15,569 nt of DNA from Euryarchaeota archaeon UBA561 (GTDB taxonomy: Archaea > Thermoplasmatota > Poseidoniia > Poseidoniales > Poseidoniaceae), in NCBI GenBank assembly GCA_002502295.1, contig DANX01000042.1, positions 48,632-64,200 on the forward strand, in the 5' to 3' direction. Both the position numbers and the translations under genes were made by a program. This document shows positions 1 through 8,707 of the stretch, one piece after another (position 1 is the stretch's first letter; every line of letters begins with the position of its first letter). The notes under the pieces are model-generated. The model searched no databases. It had not been told where the DNA came from and saw only the letters and a list, made by a program, of their open reading frames with translations.

Positions 1-52
1 CATCGGTGTGTTCATAGAGGAGGGGGCACTACCCAACCTCGAGTTGAGAAGC

Positions 53-799
53 ATGAGCGACATCGACCGTGCCCTGTACCTGCTGCAAAACAAAGTTCGG
101 AGACAAATCTTGGAACGCCTAGCCAGAGAGCCACACTATCCAATGCAACTGTCTGAATTGATCGGTGTCAGTCAGCCCGCCGTGGTCAAGCACCTCAAAG
201 AACTCGAGAAAGGCGGAATGGTTTCCAAAAACAAGGTTCCTTCCGAAAAAGGTGGGCCTCCAAGAACCATTTACGCCGTTGAGCGTGCCATGTCCATCCA
301 CGTCGATATCGGTCCCGATTTGTACCGTTGCGAGCAACGAAAACTCCCGGCTGGAGGACCAATGCGGTTGTCAACCAACTTGCCACCTGCCTCAATGTAC
401 GTTGCTGAGTCCCTGAGTGGGCGAAAAAAAATCGCCGTTGCTGAAGGGTTGGCCCACATGCGAACACTCGCGTCTGTGCTGGAAGAATTGGACGCACAAC
501 GCGATGCTCTCATTTCACTTCACCAGCACGTACGTCAGCGTGTGTCCGCTGCCGTTGAATCGGACTTTGATTCCTACGAAGAACGCAGCATCATCCAAAC
601 CATGGTCGAAGCGACCGGAGACCGCCTTGATCTCACGGCGCTGGTTCAGCAAGAACTGGTAGGACAGGCCAACGTTGGAGAGGTCATCAATACGCTGCGC
701 TCCAGGTTGGAGAAGCAAATCGCCAAACGATCGGGTCAAGTCATCGCCGCTCCGCTTGACACAGAGCTCCGCTGGTACCTAGGGCCGAAGTCCAAGTGA
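53..799 (+). CDS. ArsR-like winged-helix transcriptional regulator
   Basis: Predicted cytoplasmic DNA-binding regulator. From the ATG at 53 it is 248 residues. The first ~80 residues form a winged helix-turn-helix of the ArsR type: a first helix with QNKVRRQILERL, then SELIGVSQPAVVKHLKELEKGG as helix-turn-recognition helix, then a basic wing ending in GGPPRTIYAV. The rest (~150 residues) is mostly helical and charged, as expected for a dimerisation region; no metal-binding Cys cluster of classic ArsR sensors is visible, so the ligand is unknown. The frame is open to the left window edge and a GTG at 8 would add 15 residues, so the true start may be at 8 or outside; I chose ATG 53 because the domain begins there, although no good ribosome site precedes it. 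It converges on the giant surface-protein gene with only 14 bases between stops. Family sure, target unknown. Confidence 0.82.
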   Translation: MSDIDRALYLLQNKVRRQILERLAREPHYPMQLSELIGVSQPAVVKHLKELEKGGMVSKNKVPSEKGGPPRTIYAVERAMSIHVDIGPDLYRCEQRKLPAGGPMRLSTNLPPASMYVAESLSGRKKIAVAEGLAHMRTLASVLEELDAQRDALISLHQHVRQRVSAAVESDFDSYEERSIIQTMVEATGDRLDLTALVQQELVGQANVGEVINTLRSRLEKQIAKRSGQVIAAPLDTELRWYLGPKSK

Positions 800-813
800 A
801 TTCATGAAAGCGT

Positions 814-3800
814 TCAGTTTTCAAATTCATCGGCGAGAACAGAGACAAGCGACGACTGTTCAGCCAATCGCTTGTTCACTTCTTCCCGGCGCCCCTTGCC
901 AACCAAATACACAACGCCCAAAAGCGCAATGGTCAGGACAATGACTGCAAACGGAAGCGCAGTCTTTCCTACGACTTCCCGAGCAAGGTCAATGATTGGA
1001 CTGTTGGACTCAAGTTCCTCTGGGAGCGGTTTGACGTTGTCTTGTTCATCTGATTCGACGATCTCATTCATCGGGTCTACAACGACGTAAACACCCTTGC
1101 TTCCTGCTGAAACAGGGTAAAGCAGGTAGAGTTCAATCTCCTTGGCGTCTTCGGTGTCGTCTGGGGCTAGGAGAGCACCAACCACCTGACGCATGACGAC
1201 GCGGTCCTCTTCGCAGCCGTTGTCTCTGATTTCTTTGATGGTGTCAGCGTCGTTTGCGTCGTCGTACTCGCAAAGAACAATCTCAATATCGGTAGCGTGA
1301 ACGTTTCCGGTGTTTTGCAGGATAATGCCGATCGGAATCGTCGAGTCAACTTCGCCTGAAGTGGACGGAGGCATGATGATTTCCTTGATCTCGAGGTTCG
1401 GTGCTCGTAAACGCAGCGTGACGATGAACTCGTTGGTGTCGAGATTTTCGCCATCCCATGCCGGTGAATCGTCATGATCACCGTCGTTCTCCATGTCGCC
1501 AAACTTGGAAACGACCTTCAAACCAATGCTCCGTGTGTCGAGCTTGGCGTCGGTACCAATCTTCACCGCAGCAACGGTGGTGATGGTTTCGTAAGGTGCC
1601 ATCTCAGGAAGGCGCCACTCGTCGAGGTCTTCGAGGTAAATACAGGCGTCCTCCGGATAGGACGAAGCCGTTGACAGCATGGTCATGCAAGACTCTTCGA
1701 CAACGAGATCAGCGCTGACTTGGCGCATGATGAACCAGTCCACGTCCCATGTGCTCAAGACGTTCATTCCGGGTAGTTCGCTCCAGAGAAGAGAATCTCC
1801 GTCGCGCTGAGCTGTGTGATTGTTCAAGGTTGGAACATCAGCTACGTTTCCGTTGTTGGTCACGTTGAACGTGAAGCGAACAACTCGGCCGGGCGCTGAA
1901 GTCTTCACCGCGTTGTCGACGGATGGGTCCATCGAAATTTGCATGTCATGGAATTCATCCACGGTGATGGCAAGGACGATGGTGTCTCGAATTCGTGTCT
2001 CGCGTCCACTGGCATCCGGATAAACTTCCTCCGAGAAGGCTTGCAAAACGACGGTGTATTCGCCCGCAGGCACACGGTTAGGGACGTTCATTTCCACATC
2101 AAACGCTTGGTATGTATCAGGAGAAAGTTCCTGGAGGGTCTCGCGTGGGATATCAATGTCCCAAATGACGTCAACGCCAAAGGCATCGGTCACCCGAGCA
2201 AGACGGAAGTCAAAGCGGTCGGGACCGTTACCGTCGTTGGTGACCGTGATTGGCAAGGAAATCTTGTCGCCAGGATTCACGTTCATCGAATCGCCGACCG
2301 CCGGGTCGATGCCAGCATCGAGGTCGAAGACGTGTTCAACGTTGGTCGAGAGAATGGCCGAGTCTGAAATTCGGGGGTAGCCGTCGAGGTAGCCCTTCAG
2401 GGTCACCGCTGGTCCGAGGCCGGCAGTGGCGTTTCGAGGTGCACAAACGTGAACGGTGACGCGCTTCGTTATCTTCTCCGCTGTACCAGGAATGGTCCAA
2501 GCGATCGGGTCGCCCAAACCATCGCCTGCATCGGCTGACCCCGTTGCGTTTGCGAAATCAACCATCACAAGCCAATTCTCCTCGCGCCATGCATCCATGG
2601 CAACACCGTCTGGCTTGGCATCGGGTGCGCCGGGTGTGGCAAAGACAAGTTCCCCACTGTCGAAATTCTTGGTGACGTTGATGTTGTAGGAAGCACAATC
2701 GCCTGGCTTAATCTGAGACGAGCGGTCATCGACAGCGAACACGATGTTTCCGGTTGAACGAATTGATACGAACACACCGAGTTCCAAGATGTCGTAGGTT
2801 CCTTTCTCAACGGACTTGATCGGTTCGCCTTCAGACCAACCCTTCACGTAGATAACAAACGCTCCGGGGTCTTCCGTCGTTGGCACAAAGACCTCAAGGT
2901 TCTTTGTCACCGATTGACCGGGGTCCAACTCGACACGTATTGGGAAGTTAACCTGCCAGCCAAACGGCAGCAACCATTCCTGTTGTCCCTCAAGGCTGTT
3001 GGGATCCCAGAAGACGAAAGCGTCGTGGACGTTACCTGTGTTGGTAATGGTGATTGAAAAGATGGCGGTATCGCCCTGTTCGATGTCCGCCATGCTGTGG
3101 GAGGTATCGAGGTTAATTCCGTGGACAACGTCCATGAGAGTCAAGGTGATCAAATCGTTCTGAATGGCGGGGTCTTTGTACGACTGGGCTGTTACCCGTA
3201 TTTCTGCCAGTTCATCCCCGTTGGCCTGATAGATGGACGGAGCTTGAACTCGCATGTAGAAGCGAACATCTTCGCCACCCTCAAGGAAAATTGGGGTGTC
3301 TGGGAAAATGCTTGAGTGGTTCGAAGCAAAGTAGAGGTTGGCCGTCCAGTTCAACGGAACACCCGAGATGTTGAGCCCGTAAGTGTCCGCCACCAGGTCC
3401 TTTGGACCAGGCGTTGAATTGTTCATCGTCATGTTGTAGATGGTCTGCTGGCCTGGTTCAATGACGTGATAGAAGGTCTCGCCTTCGTCGAATTCAACGT
3501 CAACTTGACCCGTTAGGACGTGGGAATAACATATCGTAAACCGGTTGTTGTTACCGTCGTCACCGCACTTGTTTGTATCCGACCACGCAATGTGCGCGCC
3601 ACTGCCAAGGTCGTTCGAGAAGGCTGGAGGCATGCCGATGGCCGGCTGACGTCCGCTGTTTGGCCCGAGTTTGTTTGAATTCCAGGACGTCACAGGAACG
3701 ACTTCCCACGGGTCAAGTGCCGTCAGGCCGTCGCCAGTAAGATCGGTTTGATTCAATCGTACGTAGACAATTTCTTCGTTGGCCGAGAGGTTTCCGGAGT

Positions 3801-5844
3801 CAACCCATGCGATGTGGACGTTGTTTTGATCGTCGGTAAGGAGTGAAGGGAACACGGAGTTTCCAGCGTATGGAGAAGCAGGTGGTAGGCCACCATTGCC
3901 TTCAACGGTAGAGATCGGTGTATCATTGATTTTCTTGATGGCGTAGGTCGAGAGACCTTCCTCTGCACCGTCCCAAGCACCCGCGCCTTGAAGGCGAAGT
4001 TTGGTGTAGTACACTTCGTAGTTGACGTCCTTTTCGAATCCATAGTCGCGCCCATCCATCCAAGCAATGTGCGTGTTACCCTGCATGTCCACGCCAATTG
4101 AAGGGTGGAAAGAGTAGGCGTCGTCAATGGTGACACGGGTGTCGTTCACCACAACCAGGTGGCCGTCAGCTCCTGCTCCAGTGTCTTCGGCGTAGGTGCC
4201 TCCTTGAGAGGAGTGCCCAGGAAGTCCGGGAGTGAAGGTCGGGTCGTTGTTCATCTTGGCGTAGGGGTCAAGAATGGACATGTAAATTTCACGAGAGTTG
4301 TTGGTTGAAATGTAGACCATTGCTTCAACGAGAAGAGCCATTTGGTTGGTTCCTGATCCCGATGGGAATTCGTAAGCCTGGCCACCTGCGTCCGTGTTGG
4401 CGAGGGTATTGCCCGGGCAGTTTCGTGTTTGAGTGGACACGATGCCGTTAGGGCACTGGACGAGGTCCATGAAGTGGGATTGGATGTTGCCTGCACCGCC
4501 GTAGCCTTGTCCGTACAAACCAACAGGGACGACACCTGCGAGGAGGCAGTTGTCGTGCGCCTCTTGGATAGCCGCTTTATCGTCAGCTTGCTGCGATGGG
4601 TCGCCGTCCTTGGGCCCTTCATCGGAAACGGGAATCACGATCTTTGTGGCGTTCGGGTTCCATCGGTGGTCGGACTGGGTTGGAGGGTTGCCTGGTACGT
4701 TACCCGCAGCATCTTTCCACGACAAACAGGCCCAGTTTGATCCAGGGCCCCAATCCTCACCGGAGTATCCAGAATAGGTGTTTCCGTTGTAGATGGTTCC
4801 TGGGAGCTTTCGAATACCACCAGAATCGTCACCGGGGGTTTGGCCGAGTGGGGTTGTGCGTGGCCCTGTGTTCTGGTTATATCCTTGGCAGTTGCCTGAA
4901 CTGGCGGCACCAGGGAGGGTGTTTCCAAGACCGTAAATGGTCTCATACACCGTCATGTTGCCTTCTTCAAGCATGGGCTTGATTCCTTGGAAGTAAGGCC
5001 CGCTTGCGAAGTTTCCACCGTAAATGACCGTGCAGATGTCTGCCCACTCAGAGTACATCGAACCGGATGTGTCAACGATGAAGGCCAATTCGACCTTGCC
5101 GCCGCGCGTGTCGTCCCAAGCGATTTGGACGTAGTCGTTGGCATCAACGACGACATCTGGGTGTCCCTTGTGTCCGATGATTGGGGTGAGGAGGGTGTCG
5201 TCAAAGAGCGTGACCACAGCACCGGATCCAATGTCTGGCTGGATCATGGAGTAGTAGATTTGTGGTTGGTTGAAGAAACGTCCCAGCTCATCGTAGTTGT
5301 CTTGCCACACGATGTGAACGTTGTTTTGGCTGTCAATATCGAGGGAGGGCCAGTCACGGTTTTGGGATCTGCGAGAGATGATGGTGTCGTCGATGGCCGT
5401 GATGGTGCCGTCATCGGATGCCATGCCGTCCATCGGGGCGGCCCACGGAGAAATGGCCGTGTACATGATGGCGTGTTGGCCGGCTTTGTCAGCCCACACG
5501 ACGTGAATGCGATCGTACTCGTCAACGGCAAGATCCGGATGCCAAATTTTGTGAAGTCCAGAATTGGTAATTTGGGTTGCGTCAATGAGCGTCTCCCCTC
5601 GTGGAGACATCATTGAATAGTAGAGATGGAGGTTGTTTCGTGTCCAAACGACGTGAACGTTGCCTGAGCTGTCCGAGCCAACCGCAGCCTGCGCATCTGA
5701 GGATGTACCGCCGTCCACGATTTGAACCGCTTCGGTGATAACGACGGTGTTCGCACTCACGGGAACGGAGGCGATCAACAAGGATGACATCACGGAAAGA
5801 ACCATGATTGACGCTAGGCTGATGGATTTGATTTTTTGACGCAT
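814..5844 (-). CDS. Giant secreted membrane-anchored surface protein: beta-propeller with inserted VWA domain, CARDB/NEW3-type repeats
   Basis: Predicted cell-surface protein of 1676 residues. Residues 1-32 are a signal peptide (basic start, hydrophobic core, cut near VSA-NT). Seven strands of the form H-[IV]-[VA]-W lie at 64-67, 114-117, 177-180, 240-243 (QIAW), 592-595, 677-680 and 751-754, most preceded by 'hP-[DS]-h..D..[ND]' and followed by 'IYYS'-like strands: a seven-blade beta-propeller is the simplest reading. A von Willebrand A domain fills ~251-513, with MIDAS motif DTSGS at 258-262 and a second MIDAS strand IVIPVSDEG at 402-410; it interrupts blade four. An EF-hand-like loop DLTGDGLTALD is at 701-711. 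From ~780 come Ig-like repeats of CARDB/NEW3 type with 'xNTGNVH' turns (~935, 1204, 1330, 1511), the last ending VDPMNEIVESDEQDN. A membrane helix at ~1629-1648 is followed by a basic cytoplasmic tail. Likely adhesion or ligand binding; substrate unknown. Confidence 0.85.
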   Translation of the reverse strand: MRQKIKSISLASIMVLSVMSSLLIASVPVSANTVVITEAVQIVDGGTSSDAQAAVGSDSSGNVHVVWTRNNLHLYYSMMSPRGETLIDATQITNSGLHKIWHPDLAVDEYDRIHVVWADKAGQHAIMYTAISPWAAPMDGMASDDGTITAIDDTIISRRSQNRDWPSLDIDSQNNVHIVWQDNYDELGRFFNQPQIYYSMIQPDIGSGAVVTLFDDTLLTPIIGHKGHPDVVVDANDYVQIAWDDTRGGKVELAFIVDTSGSMYSEWADICTVIYGGNFASGPYFQGIKPMLEEGNMTVYETIYGLGNTLPGAASSGNCQGYNQNTGPRTTPLGQTPGDDSGGIRKLPGTIYNGNTYSGYSGEDWGPGSNWACLSWKDAAGNVPGNPPTQSDHRWNPNATKIVIPVSDEGPKDGDPSQQADDKAAIQEAHDNCLLAGVVPVGLYGQGYGGAGNIQSHFMDLVQCPNGIVSTQTRNCPGNTLANTDAGGQAYEFPSGSGTNQMALLVEAMVYISTNNSREIYMSILDPYAKMNNDPTFTPGLPGHSSQGGTYAEDTGAGADGHLVVVNDTRVTIDDAYSFHPSIGVDMQGNTHIAWMDGRDYGFEKDVNYEVYYTKLRLQGAGAWDGAEEGLSTYAIKKINDTPISTVEGNGGLPPASPYAGNSVFPSLLTDDQNNVHIAWVDSGNLSANEEIVYVRLNQTDLTGDGLTALDPWEVVPVTSWNSNKLGPNSGRQPAIGMPPAFSNDLGSGAHIAWSDTNKCGDDGNNNRFTICYSHVLTGQVDVEFDEGETFYHVIEPGQQTIYNMTMNNSTPGPKDLVADTYGLNISGVPLNWTANLYFASNHSSIFPDTPIFLEGGEDVRFYMRVQAPSIYQANGDELAEIRVTAQSYKDPAIQNDLITLTLMDVVHGINLDTSHSMADIEQGDTAIFSITITNTGNVHDAFVFWDPNSLEGQQEWLLPFGWQVNFPIRVELDPGQSVTKNLEVFVPTTEDPGAFVIYVKGWSEGEPIKSVEKGTYDILELGVFVSIRSTGNIVFAVDDRSSQIKPGDCASYNINVTKNFDSGELVFATPGAPDAKPDGVAMDAWREENWLVMVDFANATGSADAGDGLGDPIAWTIPGTAEKITKRVTVHVCAPRNATAGLGPAVTLKGYLDGYPRISDSAILSTNVEHVFDLDAGIDPAVGDSMNVNPGDKISLPITVTNDGNGPDRFDFRLARVTDAFGVDVIWDIDIPRETLQELSPDTYQAFDVEMNVPNRVPAGEYTVVLQAFSEEVYPDASGRETRIRDTIVLAITVDEFHDMQISMDPSVDNAVKTSAPGRVVRFTFNVTNNGNVADVPTLNNHTAQRDGDSLLWSELPGMNVLSTWDVDWFIMRQVSADLVVEESCMTMLSTASSYPEDACIYLEDLDEWRLPEMAPYETITTVAAVKIGTDAKLDTRSIGLKVVSKFGDMENDGDHDDSPAWDGENLDTNEFIVTLRLRAPNLEIKEIIMPPSTSGEVDSTIPIGIILQNTGNVHATDIEIVLCEYDDANDADTIKEIRDNGCEEDRVVMRQVVGALLAPDDTEDAKEIELYLLYPVSAGSKGVYVVVDPMNEIVESDEQDNVKPLPEELESNSPIIDLAREVVGKTALPFAVIVLTIALLGVVYLVGKGRREEVNKRLAEQSSLVSVLADEFEN

Positions 5845-5880
5845 AGGTATACCCCGGACTTCTACGTTTTCTCGTGCATC

Positions 5881-5895
5881 TAATCATACTTAACC
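5881..5895 (-). promoter_or_regulatory. Weak TATA-like element for the surface-protein gene
   Basis: On the minus strand the 141-base gap before the surface-protein start holds an AT-rich stretch GGTTAAGTATGATTA about 40 bases upstream of the ATG at 5844, the spacing expected for an archaeal TATA box with a short leader. The match to the TTTATATA-type consensus is poor and no strong Shine-Dalgarno is present (GGGGT lies 7-8 bases before ATG). Apart from this and a short 4-base-stem inverted repeat near 5956-5969, I see nothing else in the gap 5845-5985. Confidence 0.3.
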
Positions 5896-5985
5896 GCGTC
5901 CCCTATCGGTCATGTTTCAGGGGTTTGCAAAAGAACGGCTGAGAACGATATGGCTCCCGACTGAGCGGGGATTCTTTTGCTCGTT

Positions 5986-6621
5986 TCAAGCCCATTCACT
6001 CGGGTCAAAACCAGAACCAAATGACATCTTTTCATCAAACTCAATTTGAGCGGTTGGCCGCGACTCTTCAGGCAGAGGTCCACCGTTGCTGTTGGGCTTT
6101 GATTTAGCCCAGTCATCAACGGGCCCTGACTTGCCCACGCCGGGGCCATAGGAGTACTTTATCTCGTGAATGAGGGCAAGTTTCGCCAGCCAAAGTCGCC
6201 GCAAACTGTTCATGAATTCATGCTTGGTAAGGCCGTCAAACCAAATCGGGAGACTCACGTTAAACGCTTGAAGCGGCCCGGGTTTCTTTTCACCATCATG
6301 CCCCATGTGAATCACCCAATCGACGCCGGTTCGAATCAGGTGCAATCGGCTTTCATGAATCCACTCCGACCAGTCGCTGTCTTGGTCGTTCATGTGGTCT
6401 TTCATTTCCTTCTGTTGGCCCTCGTCCACTCTTGTCATGCTGGAAACGGCAACCAAGTCCCTCCCCTTTGGAACGACAATGGCGAACATGTGGCCTTGCT
6501 TGCCGCTGGGATAGCGAACAAGGAAGTGCGCGTGAGCTCTTGGGTCTTTTTGCGCCTTGGCTGAGAGCCGTTCTTCTGCAAGCCATTTTTTGAGCAGATC
6601 GACGGTCTCGTCGGGCGTCAT
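5986..6621 (-). CDS. DUF2299-like archaeal protein with a disordered tail
   Basis: Soluble 211-residue protein with no signal peptide or membrane segment. The first ~155 residues resemble the archaeal DUF2299 family (function unknown, fold reported to be like type III secretion chaperones): an N-terminal helix with LLKKWLAEE, a strand region AHFLVRYPSGKQGHMFAIVVPKGRDLVAVSS split by a turn, a central helix, and a final helix DGLTKHEFMNSLRRLWLAKLAL. The last ~55 residues (from YSYGPG) are rich in Gly, Pro, Ser, Glu and Asp, probably disordered, and longer than the family needs. It starts 39 bases after the acyltransferase stop. A strong GGGAGGAG lies about 14 bases before the ATG, which is long, and an in-frame stop just upstream excludes an earlier start. 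Last gene of the flavoprotein-HIT-acyltransferase unit. Family call is from memory of the pattern, so moderate. Confidence 0.6.
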   Translation of the reverse strand: MTPDETVDLLKKWLAEERLSAKAQKDPRAHAHFLVRYPSGKQGHMFAIVVPKGRDLVAVSSMTRVDEGQQKEMKDHMNDQDSDWSEWIHESRLHLIRTGVDWVIHMGHDGEKKPGPLQAFNVSLPIWFDGLTKHEFMNSLRRLWLAKLALIHEIKYSYGPGVGKSGPVDDWAKSKPNSNGGPLPEESRPTAQIEFDEKMSFGSGFDPSEWA

Positions 6622-6660
6622 GTTCTACCCGATATTCTCCTCCCGTTTGAATGCAACCGT

Positions 6661-8253
6661 TTACGGAGCCAATTCTTCAAGGAGACGCCCCAGTCGCGCT
6701 TTTTCTTCGGTGGTGAACCTCATCCGAATCCATGCGTTCTTGGTGTCAACCCAAGCATCCCACGCCAGAGCAAAGGATTTCCCGCTCAACCAGAACACTG
6801 GGAAACAAAAAATGTAAACGGTGACGAGGCCGACCAACGGTGAATAGCCACCAAACTCAAGCCAAGAATCGCTCCACTGCATTGTGGAAGCGATCCATTC
6901 TCGAGCAAACCATGTCAGCGTTGTCCAAAACGCAGCAACCAGCGGCCACACGAGGAGGGAACCAAAGAACGCCGCGAGGAATTGGTAACTGGTTCGTGCG
7001 TCCAAACCCTCGTCGGTCGAATCACCTAAAATTCGGCCAATGCCAACCTGAAACCCAAGCGACGTGATGGCGAACGGCAAAAGAGCGAGGAAGAAAAGCA
7101 TCGACAGCATTGACGTCGGCAACCGAGCCCAGTTTGCCTTGCGAAGTATCCGACCTTGCGGACCGAGGTGCCGTCCATCCAATCCGTGCGCTTCAAGGAG
7201 TTCAGCCGCTTCTGAAGCCCGTTCAAATGTCTCTCCACTGAGTGGCGCTGGAGGAAATTCCCCCTCGCCCTTCCGCCATGAATCACGAATTTCGCGTGCA
7301 GCCAACACCTCGTTCTGCCAGGTTGTGAGGCGTTTTCCATCCTTTCTTGCCTTGGCATGCGCCATAAGATGCAACGCTCGATGCTCTTTCCAGGTGGCTG
7401 AATTGGGCGTCATGGCTGGAAGGATGCCTTTGAGTTGGTCTCGTACCTGATGGACAGTCGCCTCCGGTGGTTCAGTCCAACCGCCTTGACGGACAGCCTC
7501 AACCATCTCAGAAGGGATTGTTTCATCGGACAATTGGAGCGGTTCTCCGAATTCAATGAATTGGTCCGTTCGGAAGAGATCGCGTCGACGGTAGTGCAAT
7601 CCTACGGGAACCAAATGAGGGAGTGGGAGGCCTTTGGCTTTGGCCAAGGCAGCGGCGGCAAGAACCGTGCGAAACGGTCCGGTCTTGAACCGTATCATGT
7701 GGGATTCGCTATGGCTCGTGCCCTCCGGGAACAGGACGCACCCAAAACCATGAGCAATCCCGTTGGAGAGGGCAAGGAGTGAACGGCCGTTAAGATGCAA
7801 GGCTTCCTCCTCTGTGCATCCCCCTCGAAGAAGTTCGGCTTTTCGCACCACGGGTTGGACAGCCAAACGCCGCGTCCACCAACCAAGCAGAGGCCGAGTG
7901 ACCAAATCATGTCGAGCACCGACAACGAATTCCTTGGGGTGGTGGAGAAAAATGGCAAGAGGATCCATAAGGCCGTTTGTGTGCCAACCGCAACACATCG
8001 CCCCGGCGCCTTCAACGGTGAGAGGGGTAGCTTGAGACGTGGATGTGGTTCGAAATTGAACACTTGAAACCCTTCGGCACATCCAGAAAGCAATCTTCGT
8101 CCACAGGTACGAACCCGGGACTGAGGAATCGTACGTTGGAAGTGGTGCCGCCAACAATTTCTCAATGTTCATCTTTTTTGCCGAGGCTGAAAGGATAGGG
8201 AGGGCTTCCCCGTTGTGCATCATCTCTTCTTCTTCAGTGACAATGGTGGCCAT
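6661..8253 (-). CDS. plsC: PlsC/Gpt2-type glycerolipid acyltransferase with C-terminal membrane domain
   Basis: Predicted membrane acyltransferase moving an acyl group to a glycerol-phosphate type acceptor. Motif I is HTNGLMD at 91-97: five residues between His and Asp, not the usual four. This HX5D form followed by Pro is the pattern I associate with yeast Gpt2/Sct1 and the Bacteroidetes HPNxLIDP branch. Motif III is FPEGTSHSE at 175-183 followed by the basic KTG at 190-192, and VPVGLHY at 215-221 is the fourth block, so the active site looks intact. A ~150-residue helical section is followed by three hydrophobic segments (~382-402, 424-448, 470-492), also reminiscent of Gpt2-type enzymes. 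The start ATG overlaps the HIT stop (TGATG), which fixes the start and implies coupled translation. Acyl ester transfer is unexpected for a classical archaeon with ether lipids; the acceptor and donor cannot be told from sequence. Confidence 0.82.
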   Translation of the reverse strand: MATIVTEEEEMMHNGEALPILSASAKKMNIEKLLAAPLPTYDSSVPGSYLWTKIAFWMCRRVSSVQFRTTSTSQATPLTVEGAGAMCCGWHTNGLMDPLAIFLHHPKEFVVGARHDLVTRPLLGWWTRRLAVQPVVRKAELLRGGCTEEEALHLNGRSLLALSNGIAHGFGCVLFPEGTSHSESHMIRFKTGPFRTVLAAAALAKAKGLPLPHLVPVGLHYRRRDLFRTDQFIEFGEPLQLSDETIPSEMVEAVRQGGWTEPPEATVHQVRDQLKGILPAMTPNSATWKEHRALHLMAHAKARKDGKRLTTWQNEVLAAREIRDSWRKGEGEFPPAPLSGETFERASEAAELLEAHGLDGRHLGPQGRILRKANWARLPTSMLSMLFFLALLPFAITSLGFQVGIGRILGDSTDEGLDARTSYQFLAAFFGSLLVWPLVAAFWTTLTWFAREWIASTMQWSDSWLEFGGYSPLVGLVTVYIFCFPVFWLSGKSFALAWDAWVDTKNAWIRMRFTTEEKARLGRLLEELAP

Positions 8254-8678
8254 CAGTTCACCTCCCGAAGTTGGTTTGAGAGGCTTTCAAGCTCGGCGTG
8301 GTTGGGTTCGTTTGCCCGTGTCTCTGGCCACATGGCCATCAGCGTGCCCCCGCCATCTCCGGGTGTTCGCGGAAGGACATGAGCGTGGACATGCGGGACT
8401 TCTTGCCCTGCAAGGGGCCCATCGTGAATGCAGACCGTGAAATCGGTTGTTGAGAAGTGCTGCCCGAGACGGTGCTGAACCTCAGCAACGCCGTTCATCA
8501 ACGCTGCTCGTTCATTCGGCTGCAAATCAGACAATCGTTGGGCTGGACGAACGGGAATGACCAGAGTATGGCCTTCACGGCGCGGAAAGATGTCAAGGAA
8601 AGCATACCATCCTTCGCCACGAGCAACGGGGTGAGACGGTATTTCGCCCGACAAGATTCTCTCGAAGAGCGTGGGCAT
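8253..8678 (-). CDS. HIT-family nucleotide hydrolase/transferase
   Basis: Histidine-triad protein, 141 residues from this start. The triad HVHAHVLP (HxHxHxx) near the C-terminal third is intact, its central His being the nucleophile that forms a nucleotidyl intermediate in the family; substrates are usually AMP-linked molecules such as dinucleoside polyphosphates or AMP-lysine. The N-terminus LFERILSGEIPSHPV and FLDIFPRREGHTLVIPVRP match the standard HIT core. I chose the ATG at 8678 because it begins the core directly and has GGGAGGAG just upstream; an in-frame ATG at 8711 would add 11 residues and overlaps the flavoprotein stop as ATGA, so it is a real alternative. The stop overlaps the acyltransferase start. 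It probably acts in the cytoplasm as a housekeeping nucleotide hydrolase. Confidence 0.88.
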   Translation of the reverse strand: MPTLFERILSGEIPSHPVARGEGWYAFLDIFPRREGHTLVIPVRPAQRLSDLQPNERAALMNGVAEVQHRLGQHFSTTDFTVCIHDGPLAGQEVPHVHAHVLPRTPGDGGGTLMAMWPETRANEPNHAELESLSNQLREVN

Positions 8679-8707
8679 GCTCCTCCCTGTGGGGCTGATG
8701 TCCTTTT

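Noticed and set aside
4987..5616. 209-residue open frame on the + strand
   Set aside because: Lies wholly antisense to the signal-peptide-bearing surface-protein gene, whose domains and composition are clearly the coding ones.
5956..5969. Inverted repeat CCCG-ACTGAG-CGGG as a terminator
   Set aside because: Only four base pairs, and no T-run follows it on the minus strand where the genes are.
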